Below are positions 44,136-57,503 of a stretch of DNA of 64,000 nucleotides, piece after piece. Each line of letters opens with the position of its first letter. Position 1 is the stretch's first letter. Origin of the DNA: Juglans regia (taxonomy: Eukaryota > Streptophyta > Magnoliopsida > Fagales > Juglandaceae); assembly GCF_001411555.2 (NCBI RefSeq), contig NC_049901.1, positions 31,048,933-31,112,932 on the forward strand, in the 5' to 3' direction. The position numbers were made by a program, and so were the translations under genes. The notes beneath the pieces were generated by a model. The model was not told the DNA's origin and did not search any database. It was given only the letters and a program-made list of their open reading frames with translations.

Positions 44136-46396
44136 TTAGTCCAACAGACAAGTAGCACAATGCGAAAGGTCGGGCTGATACACCTCAGCAAATGGTGAAA
44201 CAAGGGATTTGTCACCTGGAACCGGTCAAGCGAGAAAAGGTCTCAACCGTATGAAGGCGAGAAATGCTGGTGTAAAAGGTGAGAAAGAAGAGCTGAAGAG
44301 GCTGGTAACTCAAGCAAAGGGCGAGGTACGATCCTAAGGCAAGCAACGGTCAAGGACAAGACCCATACAGATGTAATGGCTTATTGAGATAACCCAGAAA
44401 TGCTTAGATGACAACAGTGTCGTACGCGGAGGCCCATACTCCACCTGAAAGGTCACATATGGAGTAAGTCTGCGGAAGGAAAATTACGACTCTACAGGGC
44501 ATATCGTCTAAACCCAGATGTATGGTCCAGTGCCACGTGGGATACCCATTCTGAAGAGGGACTGTGAACTGGACTAAAGACAAGCCACAAGAATGTGCAT
44601 GTCTTATCCCGTTAGTCTATCTCTGTCATCCTACAAATGGATGGCTAAGACTAAAGGACCCTTATTCAAGTATCCTGGAGATAGAAATACGTCAAAAGGA
44701 CTTCTGATGATCCCGCCCTGTAAAAATGATTAGACAAGGGACAAAATTTTACTTTTGAGATCGTAAGCATTGGAGTTTCTTTGGAGTCGGAGTCTTGAGC
44801 AAGAGGCTCCAAAGAGATCAACGAAGGGAACAATGTCAATGTCATCATAGTATTCTTAATATTGTTAAGGTATCTTAACTTCTAAGATAGTATTGAAAAT
44901 GTGGGGTAAATGTTGCGGGTATGTCGTGAGATTTAGCCTTGTATATTCTGTAACTTCCATTTTCTTTTCATGAAACTAATATACATATTCTTCACTTTGT
45001 TTATGGATTATCTTTACACTATGACTTTGAGATGATGAGTTTGAATGATTCGGATTTATGGTGTTCTGGATTTTCAAATATTTGAGTCTTACCGTGTGTT
45101 AATCATCATGGACGGGTTGAGGAGTCCCCGTTCCATTCCTATGACACATTGCCATGATTTTCATACGAATGAGTAAGGGTTCTTGTGATGATCGAGGTGG
45201 AACGATTTTGTATTGCCCTTAATAGATAGGTTGAGAGATTCCCGGGCATATCTTGTGTGGTGATAGGGATTTTCGGGTGTGTGTCTTATCGTGTATCAAT
45301 CATTATGGACAGGTTGAGCAGTCCCCCTCCCATTCCTACAACACATTGCCACGACTTTCATATGAATGAGTCAGGGTCTTCGTGATGATCAGGGTGGAAC
45401 GCTTTCGTATTGTCCTCACTTGATAGACGGGTTAAGAGATTCCCTAGGTATATCTTGTGTGGTGTCTTTGAGTCAATTGACCGAGTATAATATGACCATG
45501 GGCCAATCCAGTATATCACAACATGTGTGATGGACGATTTGAAATAGACAAATCAACTTGCATGTTGGCCGGGTGGGAGTGAGTCCCCTAGTGGAGTAGT
45601 GAAGTGATTCCCTACAGGATTTATATGATGAGTTTTATGTGCTTGAGAAGAGGGTGGTTCCTCGCCTTGGTAATAACTATGTATACTTGAAATTTGCAAA
45701 GATGATAATTCCTCAAAGGGTGATTCCTCTTCATGCTGATATACTACTGTTTTATTCAGAGGGTGGTATCTCATCATAACTATGGATGCATGTGTTTCCA
45801 CCTAGGGTGATTCCTCTCCACACATGAATATATGTGTTCATAGATCTTTTACATGAAGCTGTGCATTACATCTTCACATGCATTGCCTCTCAATAATAGT
45901 TTTGTTATATTTGTTTAATCTACTTATGGTTTCGTTTATCAAAACTGTAGACTTTGATACAAAGGTAGCCCTAGGAGTGGAGCGAACCCGCCTGGGCAAC
46001 AGTAACAGAGGCATGTCTCTGTTAATAGTTATTTATACTTTTGAAATGTGTAATATTTAGTCAAGTGATGAATCATGTTTGGTCTGTTGTACATGAACAT
46101 AGGAAATGAATGGATAATACTGGGTTATATTATTTGAGAAGTGACAATGACGTATGAATATTTGTGTTAATCAATGATCCCATTTATGGTTTAGACCTTT
46201 GGTACAAATTGTATTTAGTTTCTGACTAAACCTTTACTTATTCCATTGTGATATAATGTATATTTACTTACACATGCACTTTCTTGTGAACATTGCACAT
46301 CTTTTTTGGATCTAAATCTTGGGTGCTGCCGACCGGCTGGCACCCTTGGCACCATGGATCCTCACCAGGTCCTTTACCGAGAAACAGGGCCCCACA
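44136..46396 (+). repeat. LTR X2 (copy B)
   Basis: Counterpart of 22660-24923, nearly identical, with a 2-bp difference near 45280. The module region with GGTGATTCC variants and the CCCCACA end are conserved. Confidence 0.6.
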
Positions 46397-47239
46397 CTCC
46401 TGGTGTTAAAGCATACACTCTCTCGCCTATACCATCTACCTTTGGCCTTTCCTTCCTCCAATAGGGTCGGTCTTTTCTTCTTAGACTGCTTGTGGGCTCC
46501 TTGGGGTAATGCCCAACATGGTTGCATCAATAGCGCGAGAGCGATGCTTGGTGGTAGTGCCCCTCACGGGACCTATTGCAGTGGCTGCACACTATTGTAC
46601 ATCCTCCTTTTCTGGCCAATCACTACGGTTGCCAAACTTGAATACTTCCACTCAACGATTGAGGCTACATTTACTAACTTCTGGAAGTCTTGTATCTGCA
46701 GACAAGCCACTTGGGTTCGTAACCGCAGCTGTAGCCCATATTGGAAACACTCTGTATGCATTTCTTTCATGACAATAAGATGTAGGGTAAACATTCCCAA
46801 CTCAATCAACTTAGCAGCACCTTGCTACTCTGTCATGTTACCTTGGACTAAATTGGCAAAATCCTTCGACTTTTGTTGCTTACTATAGCAGGAAAATACC
46901 GATCATCAAATTCCTTCCCCTTGAAATAAGCAATTATCTCTTAGCACCCCATCAAACTACTGCTTCCCCTTGAAATAAGTAGCTAGTGTACAGTACTTTC
47001 TTATCTTCTGAGCAACTCCACACTTTGAAACATCTTTCAATATCCATAATCCATATTTCTACCTTTGTTGGTCCTTCATTCCCGAAAACCCCCGAATACC
47101 AATAGGCTAAAAATTGTTCATACGTACATCCTTGTTGTTTGACGTGTGGGTGGTTAACTAGATATATTTGCAAATGCTGTTGGAAAAACCCATGCAATCA
47201 TTGCAGCATGTTTGTCATACAATCGATTGCTCGGGCCAT
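46397..47239 (-). pseudogene. Gag relic, Tekay/Del-like (copy B)
   Basis: Counterpart of 24924-25766, with the same interrupting stops. Substitutions change a few residues (AYWYSGVFGNEG for AYRYSGVFGNEG; FQYGL retained). The shared lesions show that it was dead before the copies diverged. Confidence 0.75.
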
Positions 47240-47312
47240 GGCGTGGCTTTCATCGTTATGTGGTTGTTCTTCTACATGATCACCCAGTAGCAGCAGCAGC
47301 AACAACAGTAGT

Positions 47313-47918
47313 AGGAAAATGCTAGTTTACCCCTTGGTTTGCCCCCGGGCTTCACTACTCATGAATTTTAATTTTTCTTAATGTTTAAGAAATTGACTAC
47401 TAGTGAATTTGGGTATCTTTTTCAAATGTTTAAAGATATTTAAAAAATTATTGAAAAAAAGAAGAAGAAAAAAAAAAGTGAGATTGTGTTAAGGGCAGTC
47501 CCAGTGGTAAGCGCTGTGCGACATAGTAAAAAGGACCCGTAATAATACGTTAGGGACCTCGGTCTAGTCCCTAAACACGAAGGTCCACGAGCTCGCCTTG
47601 GTGATGCAGCAGCAGCAGCAGCAATAGGAAAATGCTAGTTTACCCCTTGGTTTGCCCCCGGGCTTCACTACTCATGAATTTTAATTTTTCTTAATGTTTA
47701 AGAAATTGACTACTAGTGAATTTGGGTATCTTTTTCAAATGTTTAAAGATATTTAAAAAAATTATTGAAAAGAAGAAGAAGAAAAAAAAATTGAGATTGT
47801 GTTAGGGGCAGTCCTAGTGGTAAGCGCTGTGCGACATAGTAAAAAGGACCCGTAATAATACGTTAGGGACCTCGATCTAGTCCCTAAACACAAGGTCCAC
47901 GAGCTCGCCTTGGTGATG
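47313..47918. repeat. 294-bp tandem duplication at the chromovirus edge (copy B)
   Basis: Units at 47313-47606 and 47626-47918, with a CAG tract between, mirror 25840-26445. The presence in both copies dates the duplication before the A/B split and after the chromovirus insertion. Confidence 0.9.
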
Positions 47919-49721
47919 GTGATGACCGAGTGGGCCTTGCCAACTTGCTTGGCCTTCAACTTTTGTGGCAATGGAGGGTCCCTAGGTTGATGAATGTTTA
48001 GTGTTTGGGTGATGGAAGTGATGATGATGATGCAATTGGGTGTTCTAAGTGTTTGATGGATGCAATGCAATGTGGTTCGAGTAGTACTTGTTCTTGAGGA
48101 TGGCGTCGAATTGGTAAGGGCTAGGGTTGGAGGCGTGAAGTGAGGTTAGGGTTTGGTGGCTAGGGTAACACCCAAATGGGTAGTGGAATTAGGGTTTGCA
48201 TGAGTTTAGGGTTTGGATTTGGGTTGGCGTGATTGGATGATTGGAGGAGGTTGGACGAATTGGAGAAGAGTATGGAAATATTCCTAAATGGTAGGAATCT
48301 TTTAAGGAAGGAAAGGGATTCGGTTTTGACTATTATGGAAGGTCTTGGTTGACTTGAGATAATGTAGGAAAGGAAGGATTTAAGGAATTGATGATAATTG
48401 GCAATTCCTTAAATCAAGGGATTGGATTTGGATGAAGTCAAAGATTCCTAAATTATAGGAATTGCCTTATTGGACTTGGAGGTTTCGGCTAGGATTTATG
48501 GAGGATGGAGGAAGGCTAAATATGGTAAGTAGCCAAATATGGTAACTAGGGTAAATACACTGGTGGCCGTAATATGGTGCATGGGACGATTGAATGGATG
48601 CAAGGAAATATATGAACACAATGGAAAATTATGAACATTCAAGAACTTGAATGAACACAAAGATAAGCCAATCAACTTTAATTCACAAATTGCACAAAGA
48701 TGAAAGGGAACCTCATATATTGATAAAATGAATCACACATATTCACGAATTGTATGGTGTGATTCTATCTTAAGGGATTTACGAATTGCACCCTAAAGAG
48801 CCTAAGTGCTAAGCACCGAAAATGATCTCATGAACAATAAGCCGTCCACAATAGGAATTGTCAAAAGATGTAAATGAAATGACTAAGAGTCCTATTTACA
48901 GAGATTACAAAGTGGAAACGCCCAAAAGGTGCCTTGGAAAATATTAAAATAAAAATAAAGAAAGCAATAAGATAGTCTTGTAAGGGCCCTGGTGGCCCGT
49001 TGCATGCATTGGCCTATGGGTGGGCTAGTGTGGTTCATGGCCCACTGCTGGATTGGTCTGGCTAATGGTAGTTGGGGCATGGTATGGTGCTGTGTATGGG
49101 CTTGCTGGTGGGCATGGCAGGGTGCCATGCATGGGCCTGTTGGTGGGCACGACATGGTGTTGTGCATGGCCTGTTGCTAGCATGGCAGGGTGCCCTGCGT
49201 TGGTGCTGCATGGCCTAGGCGGGTGGCCTAGGCATTGATGTTGCAAGGTATGCGCTGGTGCCATGCGCTGGATGGCATGCCTGGTGGGCATGCCATTGGC
49301 CTTGCTTGCAGGGCATAGGCTGGAGCCGTGCGCTGGATGGCATGCTTGCTGATGCATGCCACTAACCTTGCTGGGCTGCTGCTGGTGGGGCGTGCGCAGG
49401 AGCGAGCACATGGGCTTGCAATATAGGGGCGTGCGCAGGGGCTTGCTGCGTAGGGGTGCAGGTAGGACTGCGTGCATAGGCGAGCGTAGGGGCGTGCACA
49501 TGGGCGTGTGCATGCTGGGCCATGTGCGGTCACTAACCTCGCTAGGCATGCGTATAGGCATGAGCATGCTAGGCTACGTGCTACCAGTAGCCTTGCTGGG
49601 CCTTTCATGCGTGTCAAGGCATGGGCCATGGCATGCATGTGGGCTGGCTGTGGGGCTACCATGGCATGTCAAGGGTAGTGTCGAGGCGTGGCCCAAGGCC
49701 ACTTTCCTAGGGGTCCTGACA
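47861..49721 (-). repeat. 3' LTR of the chromovirus (copy B), 1861 bp
   Basis: Matches 26388-28260 apart from scattered substitutions and a 12-bp loss near 49437 (AGGAGGGAGCGC of copy A is absent). The telobox cluster is retained near 48146-48214. Confidence 0.9.
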
Positions 49722-50482
49722 TTCCCCCTCCCTTCAAGCACATCCTTGCCCTCAAGGATCAATTGAGGAAATCTTGCCCCTATGTCATCATAGTCTTTCC
49801 ACATAGCCTCTTTCCTTGGCACTCCTCCCCATTGAATTAAAACTTGCCACACCTTTCTTCTCTTTCTCCCCCTTGTGACCATTTCATTGCCAAGAACCTC
49901 CATTGGTTGCAGAAGCATCCTCCCATCTTCATCAAATCTTTCCACAATAAGCTTTGGGTCACCAACTCTTTTCTTCAACATGGTCACATGGAAAATCGGA
50001 TGTAGCTTGGAGGTTGGAGGGAGTTCCAACCTATAAGCCACCTCTCCCAACTTCTCTAGCACCTTGAAAGGTCCATTGTACCTTTTGGAAAGCTTCAAAT
50101 TAAGCTTTTTCCTTAAGGTCATTTGCCCATATGGTTGGAGTTTCAAATAGACATGGTCCCCCACATTGAAGGCCACTACTCGCCTTCCTTGATCATAATA
50201 CTTTTTTATCCTCTCTTGAGCTCTCTTGAGATCTCTCTTAACTTTTGCCAAGATCTCATCCCGAATAAGCGATTCACTCTCCACTTCATCATTTTTGGCC
50301 GTGCCTCTCTCATAATTAACCAAGATGGGTGGTGGTCTCCCATACACAACTTCAAAATGACTTCTTTGGATGGAAGCATGGAAGGAAGTGTTGTACCAAT
50401 ATTCGGCCCATGTCAAATAACCCCATCTCCTTTGTTCCTCATGGCAAAAACACCTTAAGTATTGTTCAAGTGTTCTATTCAC
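49574..50482 (-). pseudogene. Integrase C-terminus with chromodomain-like tail (copy B)
   Basis: A 302-codon frame matching 28113-29021 with four amino-acid changes that I can see (such as DYDDIG for DYNDIG and DTHERPSK for DTHEGPSK). It again reads through the polypurine tract and about 148 bases into the 3' LTR before stopping. Confidence 0.85.
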
Positions 50483-50490
50483 TACTTCGG

Positions 50491-50863
50491 TTTGCCATCG
50501 GTTTGAGGATGGTAAGATGAGCTTGCGTTCAACTTACTACTTGCAACTCAAATAATTCCTTCCAAAAGGTGCTCATGAACACCCTATCCCGATTGGTCAC
50601 TATGCTCTTTGGAAAGCCATGGAGCTTCACCACGTTGTCCACAAATGCCTTGGCCACACTCTTAGCCATGTAAGGATGTTTGAGGGGAATGAAATGAGCA
50701 TACTTACTAAGGCTATCCACCACCACCAAATAATCTCATAACCACCACTAATAGGTAAGCCTTCCACAAATTCCATTGTCAAGTCCTCCCAAATCAAGTT
50801 TGGAATTGGCAATGGTTGCAAGAGTCTGGATGGAGGTCTTGTATCATACTTGGTCTTTTGCAT
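50491..50863 (-). pseudogene. Integrase catalytic core (copy B)
   Basis: The same two-frame arrangement and lesions as 29030-29402: Glu at the first catalytic position, a frameshift near 50730, and another just before the third catalytic position. Confidence 0.8.
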
Positions 50864-50888
50864 ATATCACATTCAACCACTAAGGTCT

Positions 50889-51323
50889 TCACGGCCTTCT
50901 TAAGCCCTCCCAATAAAAGAAGTGTTGAATCCTTATATAGGTCCTTAACCAACCCGAATGTCCTCCCTCCTTGCTATTGTGAAAATGATCAAGGATCTCC
51001 CTCCTCAAGTTGGGTACATTCGGTACATACACATAGTCTTTGTAGTAGATCAAGCCATCTTTCACTTTAAAGCCGACCACTCCATCTCGTTGGACTTCTA
51101 GGAGTTCCAAAATTTCAATGGCCCTAGCATCAAGCTTTGTGGCCTCTTGGATCTTGTCCCAATTTCTCCATTCGGCCCCACTCAAGGCCAACATGGAAGA
51201 CTCATCTTCTTCTTGAACAACCCACAAGAGTGAACTTCCTTCTCTTCTACTCAATGCATTGGCTACCTTGTTCTCTTTACCCGGTTGGTACACAATGTCG
51301 TACTCAAAACCAAGCAACTTCAC
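50889..51323 (-). pseudogene. RNase H end and integrase zinc-binding region (copy B)
   Basis: Matches 29428-29862; one visible change (QPGKENK for QPGEENK). It ends at the same stop as copy A. Confidence 0.8.
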
Positions 51324-51553
51324 AAGGAACTTTTGTTATTCGGGTGTCACAATCTTTTGTTGAAGGAGGTGCCTCAAGGCTTGTTGAGCTGTCACAATAG
51401 TGAACTTACGGCCCAATAGGTAAGGCCGCCACATTTTTACAACATGAACTACCGCTAGCATCTCTCTAGCATAAGTACTCCAAGCCTTTTCATTGGCCCA
51501 AGTGCTTTAGAACTAAGGGCCAAAGGTTTTTTTTTCTTGAACCAAAACAACCC

Positions 51554-52405
51554 TTATTCCCTCACCACTTGCATCGGTATATACTTCAAATGGCTTTTTA
51601 AAGTTAGGCAAATTAACACGGGAGTATTGGTCATAGCCCTCTTCAACTCTTCAAAGGGATATCTTGCCACTTGAGTCCACTCAAAATTATCCTTCTTCAA
51701 CAATAAGGTAAGTGGCTTAGCAATAAGCCTGTAGTTCTTCACAAACCGCCTATAATAGTCGGTTAGTCCCAAGAAACCCCTTAAGGCTGAAACATCTTTA
51801 GGCAATGGCCAATCAACCATGGCCTCAATCTTCCTTTGGTCCACTTTCACCCCCTCTCCTGAGATGAAATGACCAAGATACTCTAACTCCTTCTCCATAA
51901 AGGCACATTTGGAAGCCTTTATGAAGAAGTGATGTGCCTCCAATATTCTCATCACAACCCGCAAGTGATCCTTTTGCTCTTCAATTGTCTTGGAATAAAC
52001 CAAGATGTATAAAAAAAATATGAACACAAATTTCCTCAAGAGTGGCTTGAAGATAGTATTTATAGCGGCTTGGAATGTGAATGGGGCATTACACAGCCCA
52101 AATGGCATCACAAGGTACTCAAAATGCCCGGAGTGAGTCCTAAATGCCGTCTTGTGCACATCTTCATCCCTCATTCTTATTTGGTGATACCTGGCCCTCA
52201 AGTCAAGTTTGGAGAAGACTCTTGCACCATGAAGCTCATCAAACATTTCATCCACCGTGAGAATAGGAAACCTATCCTTCACCGTGGCCTCATTTAGGGC
52301 CTTATAATCCATGCAAAATCTCCATGATCCATCTTTCTTCCTCACAAGCAACATCGGGGAAGAAAATGGACTAGTGCTAGGCCTTATCAAGCCATTCTTC
52401 AACAT
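51554..52405 (-). pseudogene. Reverse transcriptase and start of RNase H (copy B)
   Basis: The 283-codon frame is longer than in copy A because copy B lacks the frameshift after FVKNY and runs on through [16 protein letters not shown]. It then has its own 1-base loss near 51612, after NTPVL, where copy A stays in frame. The active-site box reads [11 protein letters not shown], as in copy A, so the enzyme is dead in both. [10 protein letters not shown] is retained. Confidence 0.9.
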
Positions 52406-52422
52406 ATCATCAACTTGCCTCT

Positions 52423-53133
52423 CTATTTCCCCCTTTTGAAAATGGGCATAGCGGTAGGGGGAACATTCACCGGTTTCTTCTCATCCACTAGCACAATTCG
52501 GTGATCAAAGAGCTTAGAAGGTGGCAATGAAGTATGCACCTCTAGGACCCCTCTATGGTCTCCTAAGACCTCTCTTACTTCCACGGGCAGCCCCTCAAAT
52601 TCATCTTTGTTGCCTCCATTTTCAATCTCTTCAATCTTGCACATAAAGTCATCATTGACAACCATAATGGCGAAGCAATGAGCCCCACCTTTGCACAATT
52701 TTTCAAACATGATGGCTTCGCATGATTTCACTTCTTTTGAAGCCAAAGCGGTCCACACTCTCTTCTTGGACCCGAGCTTGAACTCCATGGTCATATTGTG
52801 GTAATCGTGTATCACTCTTTCAAGTCCTTTGAGCCATGCATTGCCCAAGACCACATCTAACCCAACAAGTGACAACACATGAAGATCGGCCACAATCCTC
52901 ACGCCTTGGATATTCATTCTTACTTCTTTAACAAGCCCTTCACATCTTAGCTTGTTCTCATTTGCTACTTTAACCTCAAAAGGCTCAATAGCACTCGGCT
53001 TCAACCCCACTTTGGTGACAATATTAGAGTTGATGAAGTTGTGGGTAGAGCCGCAATCTACCAACAAAGTGACCTCAAACTTCCATATCGATGCCATAAC
53101 TCTCATGGACGTTGGCTTTTGGATCTCAGACAT
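52423..53133 (-). pseudogene. Aspartic protease region (copy B)
   Basis: Same extent and D-C-G active-site variant as 30964-31674. Substitutions are few (GLKPSAIEPF for GLKPSVIEPF; MNIQGVRIV for MNIQVVRIV). Confidence 0.85.
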
Positions 53134-53224
53134 AGCATTTAAAGATAGTTCGGCCTCCTCATGCTCGGCTTATTCACTTGATGTCTCAACATGGTCATCT
53201 TCCTCATCTTCGCTTGCTCTTTCC

Positions 53225-54607
53225 TCAAGCATCACATATGCTTGCCCGAAATTTACATCTATGTTCTTTGCTCCACTTGTCACCACACTTGAAACAAAGA
53301 CCCTTCTTGATCCTTTCTTGTACTTCTTCTCTAGACAGTTTCTTCACTTCATAAGGTTTTGGTTTTGATGCACTCCCCATTTCCTCTTTGCCTTTCCAAT
53401 GAGCTTTGGTTTGCAAAGGTTTTGAGAACTTGCTCCCTGTGTCCTTGGAATGACGCTTCTCTATGTGAGTACTCTCCTTTAAGATCTCCGTCAACCTCAT
53501 GACTTCTTCAAGCCTAGTTGCTTGCTTCAATTTAATTTCCTTGGCTAACCAAGGTTTCAACCCATCCACAAATGTGTCAATAAGTGCTTCTTCCAACCAA
53601 CCCCTCACCAAGGTTTGGAGTTGCCGAAACTCATCAATGTAGTTGTGCACTTTTCCTTCTTGTTTCAATTTGGCAAGTTGTCCATGGTGGTTGACAATGG
53701 GTGAGGGCCCGAATTGCATCAAGAACTCTCTCTCAAAGGCCGTCCACCCTAGGCGTTTCCTTTCTTTGTCATATTGGTCACAAAGCCATCGCCACCATTT
53801 ACTTGCCCTTCCTTCTAAATAGAAACAAGCCATGGATACTCCTTCCTTTCTAGGTACTTCATACACACGAAAATAGTGGTCCACTTTATCCAGGCACTCG
53901 TATGAATCTCCCCCATTGAACTTAGGAAAATCCACCTTTGGCCTCCTTAGTCCCCAGTCATGAGTTTGGTTTCCTCTTCGATCATCATAGTGGTCCTCAT
54001 CATGTCTTTGACCCCTATGGCCTCTTTCTCGATCATGGCTATGGTGTCTTCTCTCAAAATGGTCTCCATGGCCATACGGCCTCTCCTCATCTTGATCATA
54101 CTTGGCCTCATGGCCATCTTCTTGCCTTGGTATCTCATACCTCACATCTTGATGTCTTCCTCTCATTTTAGGACTTCTCAAATGATTACCTTCGTCACAG
54201 ATCCATCTCTCCACGACAACATGGTCATTCTCAATACAACCTCCTATTTTATATTCGGCCTTTGGTGGTTCATGCATGGAGCTTGTCACACTTATCTCGG
54301 CTCCATCAACAAAAGCCTCATGCCTTTCTCCATTCGGACTAGGTGGTACCCTTTGACCATTGTTCGCCGTAAATCTTCTCTCAAGACTCTCAAGGCTTGA
54401 ATTGGTATCTCGTCTCATAGCATCCATGATTCTTCTATTCTCTTTGGTCTCTCGGGATGTGGCATTCAATGCCATCCTTAGCTCAACCAATTTAGTGGTG
54501 ACCTCGCCAATGACATTGGTAAGCCTTGTGGTATGCTCCTCCAAAGCTTCAAGGTGTCCCTGGTTGGAACCACCTTGTTCCTTGGCCTCTAGCACATCTC
54601 GGTTCAT
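53225..54607 (-). CDS. Gag of the chromovirus (copy B), 460 aa
   Basis: The same length and zinc knuckle as 31766-33148. About ten residues differ, including VYEVPRKEGVSMACFYLEG against AYFYLEG and HIEKRHSKD against HLDKRHSKD. Conservation of the full frame in both copies simply reflects their recent split and does not show activity. Confidence 0.85.
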   Translation of the reverse strand: MNRDVLEAKEQGGSNQGHLEALEEHTTRLTNVIGEVTTKLVELRMALNATSRETKENRRIMDAMRRDTNSSLESLERRFTANNGQRVPPSPNGERHEAFVDGAEISVTSSMHEPPKAEYKIGGCIENDHVVVERWICDEGNHLRSPKMRGRHQDVRYEIPRQEDGHEAKYDQDEERPYGHGDHFERRHHSHDRERGHRGQRHDEDHYDDRRGNQTHDWGLRRPKVDFPKFNGGDSYECLDKVDHYFRVYEVPRKEGVSMACFYLEGRASKWWRWLCDQYDKERKRLGWTAFEREFLMQFGPSPIVNHHGQLAKLKQEGKVHNYIDEFRQLQTLVRGWLEEALIDTFVDGLKPWLAKEIKLKQATRLEEVMRLTEILKESTHIEKRHSKDTGSKFSKPLQTKAHWKGKEEMGSASKPKPYEVKKLSREEVQERIKKGLCFKCGDKWSKEHRCKFRASICDA

Positions 54608-55017
54608 GGCTCTTCAAATCTTGCAACTGCTTGCAACTGTAACTTTGTCTATCACTTGCAACTGAGCTTGCACACGGCAACTTGGACAACAATTCGGCTT
54701 GTGGAAGCTTGTTCACGGCTTCACAAGTCCAACCTTGGGTCCCCCGCCTTCAAGGGCGGTCGACCCCTCTTGCACACATGTCCAACCTCGGATCCCCCAC
54801 CTTCAAGGGTGGTCGATCCCTTCGAGTAACACTACTTCGTCCTCCACCTCAACCCCTGAACTTCGTTTCAGAATCAATCAACAAAATAAATGCGATTCCA
54901 GAGGAATTCCCCCAACCAATTCACAAAGTTCAAGTTAACACGCTGTTTACCTCAAGGAAAAATGAGAACTTCTCAAACACCAAGCAAGATAGCACTCTCA
55001 TTGAAAGCACCAATTAA
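54608..55017 (-). other. Chromovirus leader with primer-binding site and hairpins (copy B)
   Basis: Identical in structure to 33149-33558. The two hairpins are at 54744-54759 and 54797-54812 with the same stems and loops; the primer-binding-site-like motif is at 55000-55017. Confidence 0.7.
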
Positions 55018-56850
55018 TGTTAGGGACCTTGGTCTAGTCCCTAAACACTAAGGTCCACGAGCTCGCCTTGGTGATGGTGATGACCGAGTGGGCCTTGCCA
55101 ACTTTCTTGGCCTTCAACTTTCGTGGCAATGGAGGCTCCCTAGGTTGATTAAGGTTTAGTGTTTGAGTGATGGAAATGATGATGATGATGCAATTGGGTG
55201 TTCTAAGTGTTTGATGGATGCAATGCAATGTGGTTCGGCTAGTGCTTGTTCTTGAGGATGGTGCCGAATTGGTATGGGCTAGGGTTGAGGCGTGAAGTGA
55301 GGTTAGGATTTGGTGGCTAGGGCAACACGCAAATGGGTAGTGGAATTAGTGTTTGCATGAGTTTAGGGCTTATATTAGGGTTGGCGTGATTGGATGATTG
55401 GAGGAGGTTGGACGGATTGGAAATGAGTATAGAAAGATTCTTAAATGGTAGGAATCTTTTTAAGGAAGGAAAGGGATTCGCTTTTGGCTATTATGGAAGG
55501 ACTTGGTTGACTTGAGATAATGTAGGAAAGGAAGGACTTAAGGCATTGATGATGATTGGATTTTCCTTAAATCAAAGGATTGGATTTGGATGAAGTTAAG
55601 GATTCCTAAATTATAGGAATTGCCTTATTGGACTTGGAGGTTTCGGCTAGGGTTTATGGAGGATGGAGGAAGGCTAAATATGGTAAGTAGCCAAAGGTGG
55701 TAACTAGGTTAAACACAATGGTGGTAGAAATATGGTGTATGGGAAGATTGAATGGATGCAAGGAAATATATGAACACAATGGAAAATTATGAATACTCAA
55801 GAACTTCAATGAACACAAAGATAAACCAATCAACTTTGATTCACGAATTGCACAAAGATGAAAGAAAACCTCATAAATTGATAAAATGAATCACACATAT
55901 TCACAAATTGCAAGTTGTGATTCTCTCTTAAGAGATTAACGAATTACACTCCAAAGAGCCCAAGTGCTAAGTACCGAAAATGATCTCAAGAACAATAAGT
56001 CGTCCACAATGGAAATTTTCAAAAGATGTAAATGAAATGCCTAAGGGTCCTATTTACAGAGATTACAAAGTGAAAACCCCTAAAAGGTCCCTTGAAAAAT
56101 ATTAAATAAAAATAAAAGAAAGCAATAAGATAGTCTTATAAGGGCCATGGTGGCCCATTGCATGCATTGGCCCATGGGTGGGCTAGTATGGTTCATGGCT
56201 CACTGCTGGGCTGGTCTGGCTCATGGCTGGTGGGGCACAGCATGGTACAGTGTATGGGCTTGTTGGCATGGCACCATGCCAGCAGGGTGCCATGCATGGG
56301 CTTGCTGGTGAGTACAACATGGTGTCGTGCATGGCATGTTGCTGGCATGGCAGGGTGCCCTGCATTGATGCTGCATGGCCTAGGCAGGTGGCTTGGGTGT
56401 TGATGTTGCAAGGAATGGGTTGGTGCCATGTGCTAGATGGCATGCCTTGTGGGCATGCCACTGGCCTTGCCTGCAGGGCACGGGCTGGAGTCATGCACTG
56501 GATGACATGCCTGCTGAGGTATGCCACTGACCTCGCTGGGCTGCTGCTGCTAGGGAGCGTGCATTGGCTTGCAGTGCTGGGGTGCGCGTAGGATCGTGCG
56601 CATGGGCTTGAGGTGCATGGGCGTGCACTTGATGGGCCTCGCGTTGGGTTGCGCGCGATCACTAACCTCGCAAGGCATGCGTATAGGTTTGAGCATGCTA
56701 GGTTGCACGCTGCCAATAGCCTCGCTGGGCCCTTCATGCATGTCAAGGCATGGGCCATGGCACGCACGTTGGTTGGCTATGGGACTGCCATGGCATGTCA
56801 AGGGCAATGTTAAGGCATGGCTCGATGCCACTTTCCTAGGGTTCCTGACA
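55018..56850 (-). repeat. 5' LTR of the chromovirus (copy B), full length 1833 bp
   Basis: It contains the 516 bp missing in copy A (about 55170-55690). Unlike the 3' LTR, its three telobox positions are all mutated (TTAGGATTT, TTAGTGTTT, TTAGGGCTT near 55303-55375). TATA-like site at 56046-56061. Confidence 0.9.
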
Positions 56851-56855
56851 TAATA

Positions 56856-57491
56856 TCCATATGTCACCATCGCTTTATTTCAAATATAATTATACATCAT
56901 CATAAGTTCATCACTTACATTAAAATATAATGAACCATTTAGTGTTGGTCACCTAATTACAATAAACATCTTAAAATTTACAAAGGTATAAACTAACGGG
57001 GATAGGCCTCTGTTGCTAATCCTCAGGCTGGATAGGTCTTCTTCCTTGGCTAAATCTGCATTAAAGTCTATGATTCTGAGAAGCAAAACCGTAGTGGGAC
57101 TGCCACAGTTAGATTTCAATGAAATGTTAATAAGTTAAACTTATAACAGTACTAATAGTGAGAGACAATGGCGATGAATATACATGCACAAGTTCATGTA
57201 AATAAAGCTAAGAACACACGTATTTTAAGCATGGCGAGGAATCAACCTTTGAGCAACATACATATATCCATAAGCATGGCGATGAGTCACCCTCTGAGCA
57301 AAACACATATATCCATAACATTGCAAAGAATCTCTCTCACACATGATCCCAAACTACCAAGATTCAAACTTACTTACTAATAGGTCAAGCCTATGATACT
57401 TAGAGATTCAACTCTATTATGCTAAAAATCACAGCCTAAAGCTCTAGTACTATACCTATGCGACATTATGGATTTACCCATAGCTGTAAAA
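56856..57491 (-). repeat. Leader or partial LTR of the GGTGATTCC family (copy B)
   Basis: Counterpart of 34881-35516 with only scattered substitutions. Confidence 0.5.
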
Positions 57492-57503
57492 GCCCTGATA
57501 CCA
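57492..57503 (-). other. Primer-binding-site-like motif (copy B)
   Basis: TGGTATCAGGGC on the minus strand, as at 35517-35528. Confidence 0.6.

Larger units (their letters stand above)
47861..56850 (-). mobile_element. Chromovirus-type Ty3/Gypsy element (copy B)
   Basis: The same insertion as 26388-34875, with the same TAATA flanks (47856-47860 and 56851-56855). It is 8990 bp long because its 5' LTR is not deleted. Subparts: 3' LTR 47861-49721, polypurine tract 49722-49735, leader 54608-55017, 5' LTR 55018-56850. Confidence 0.9.
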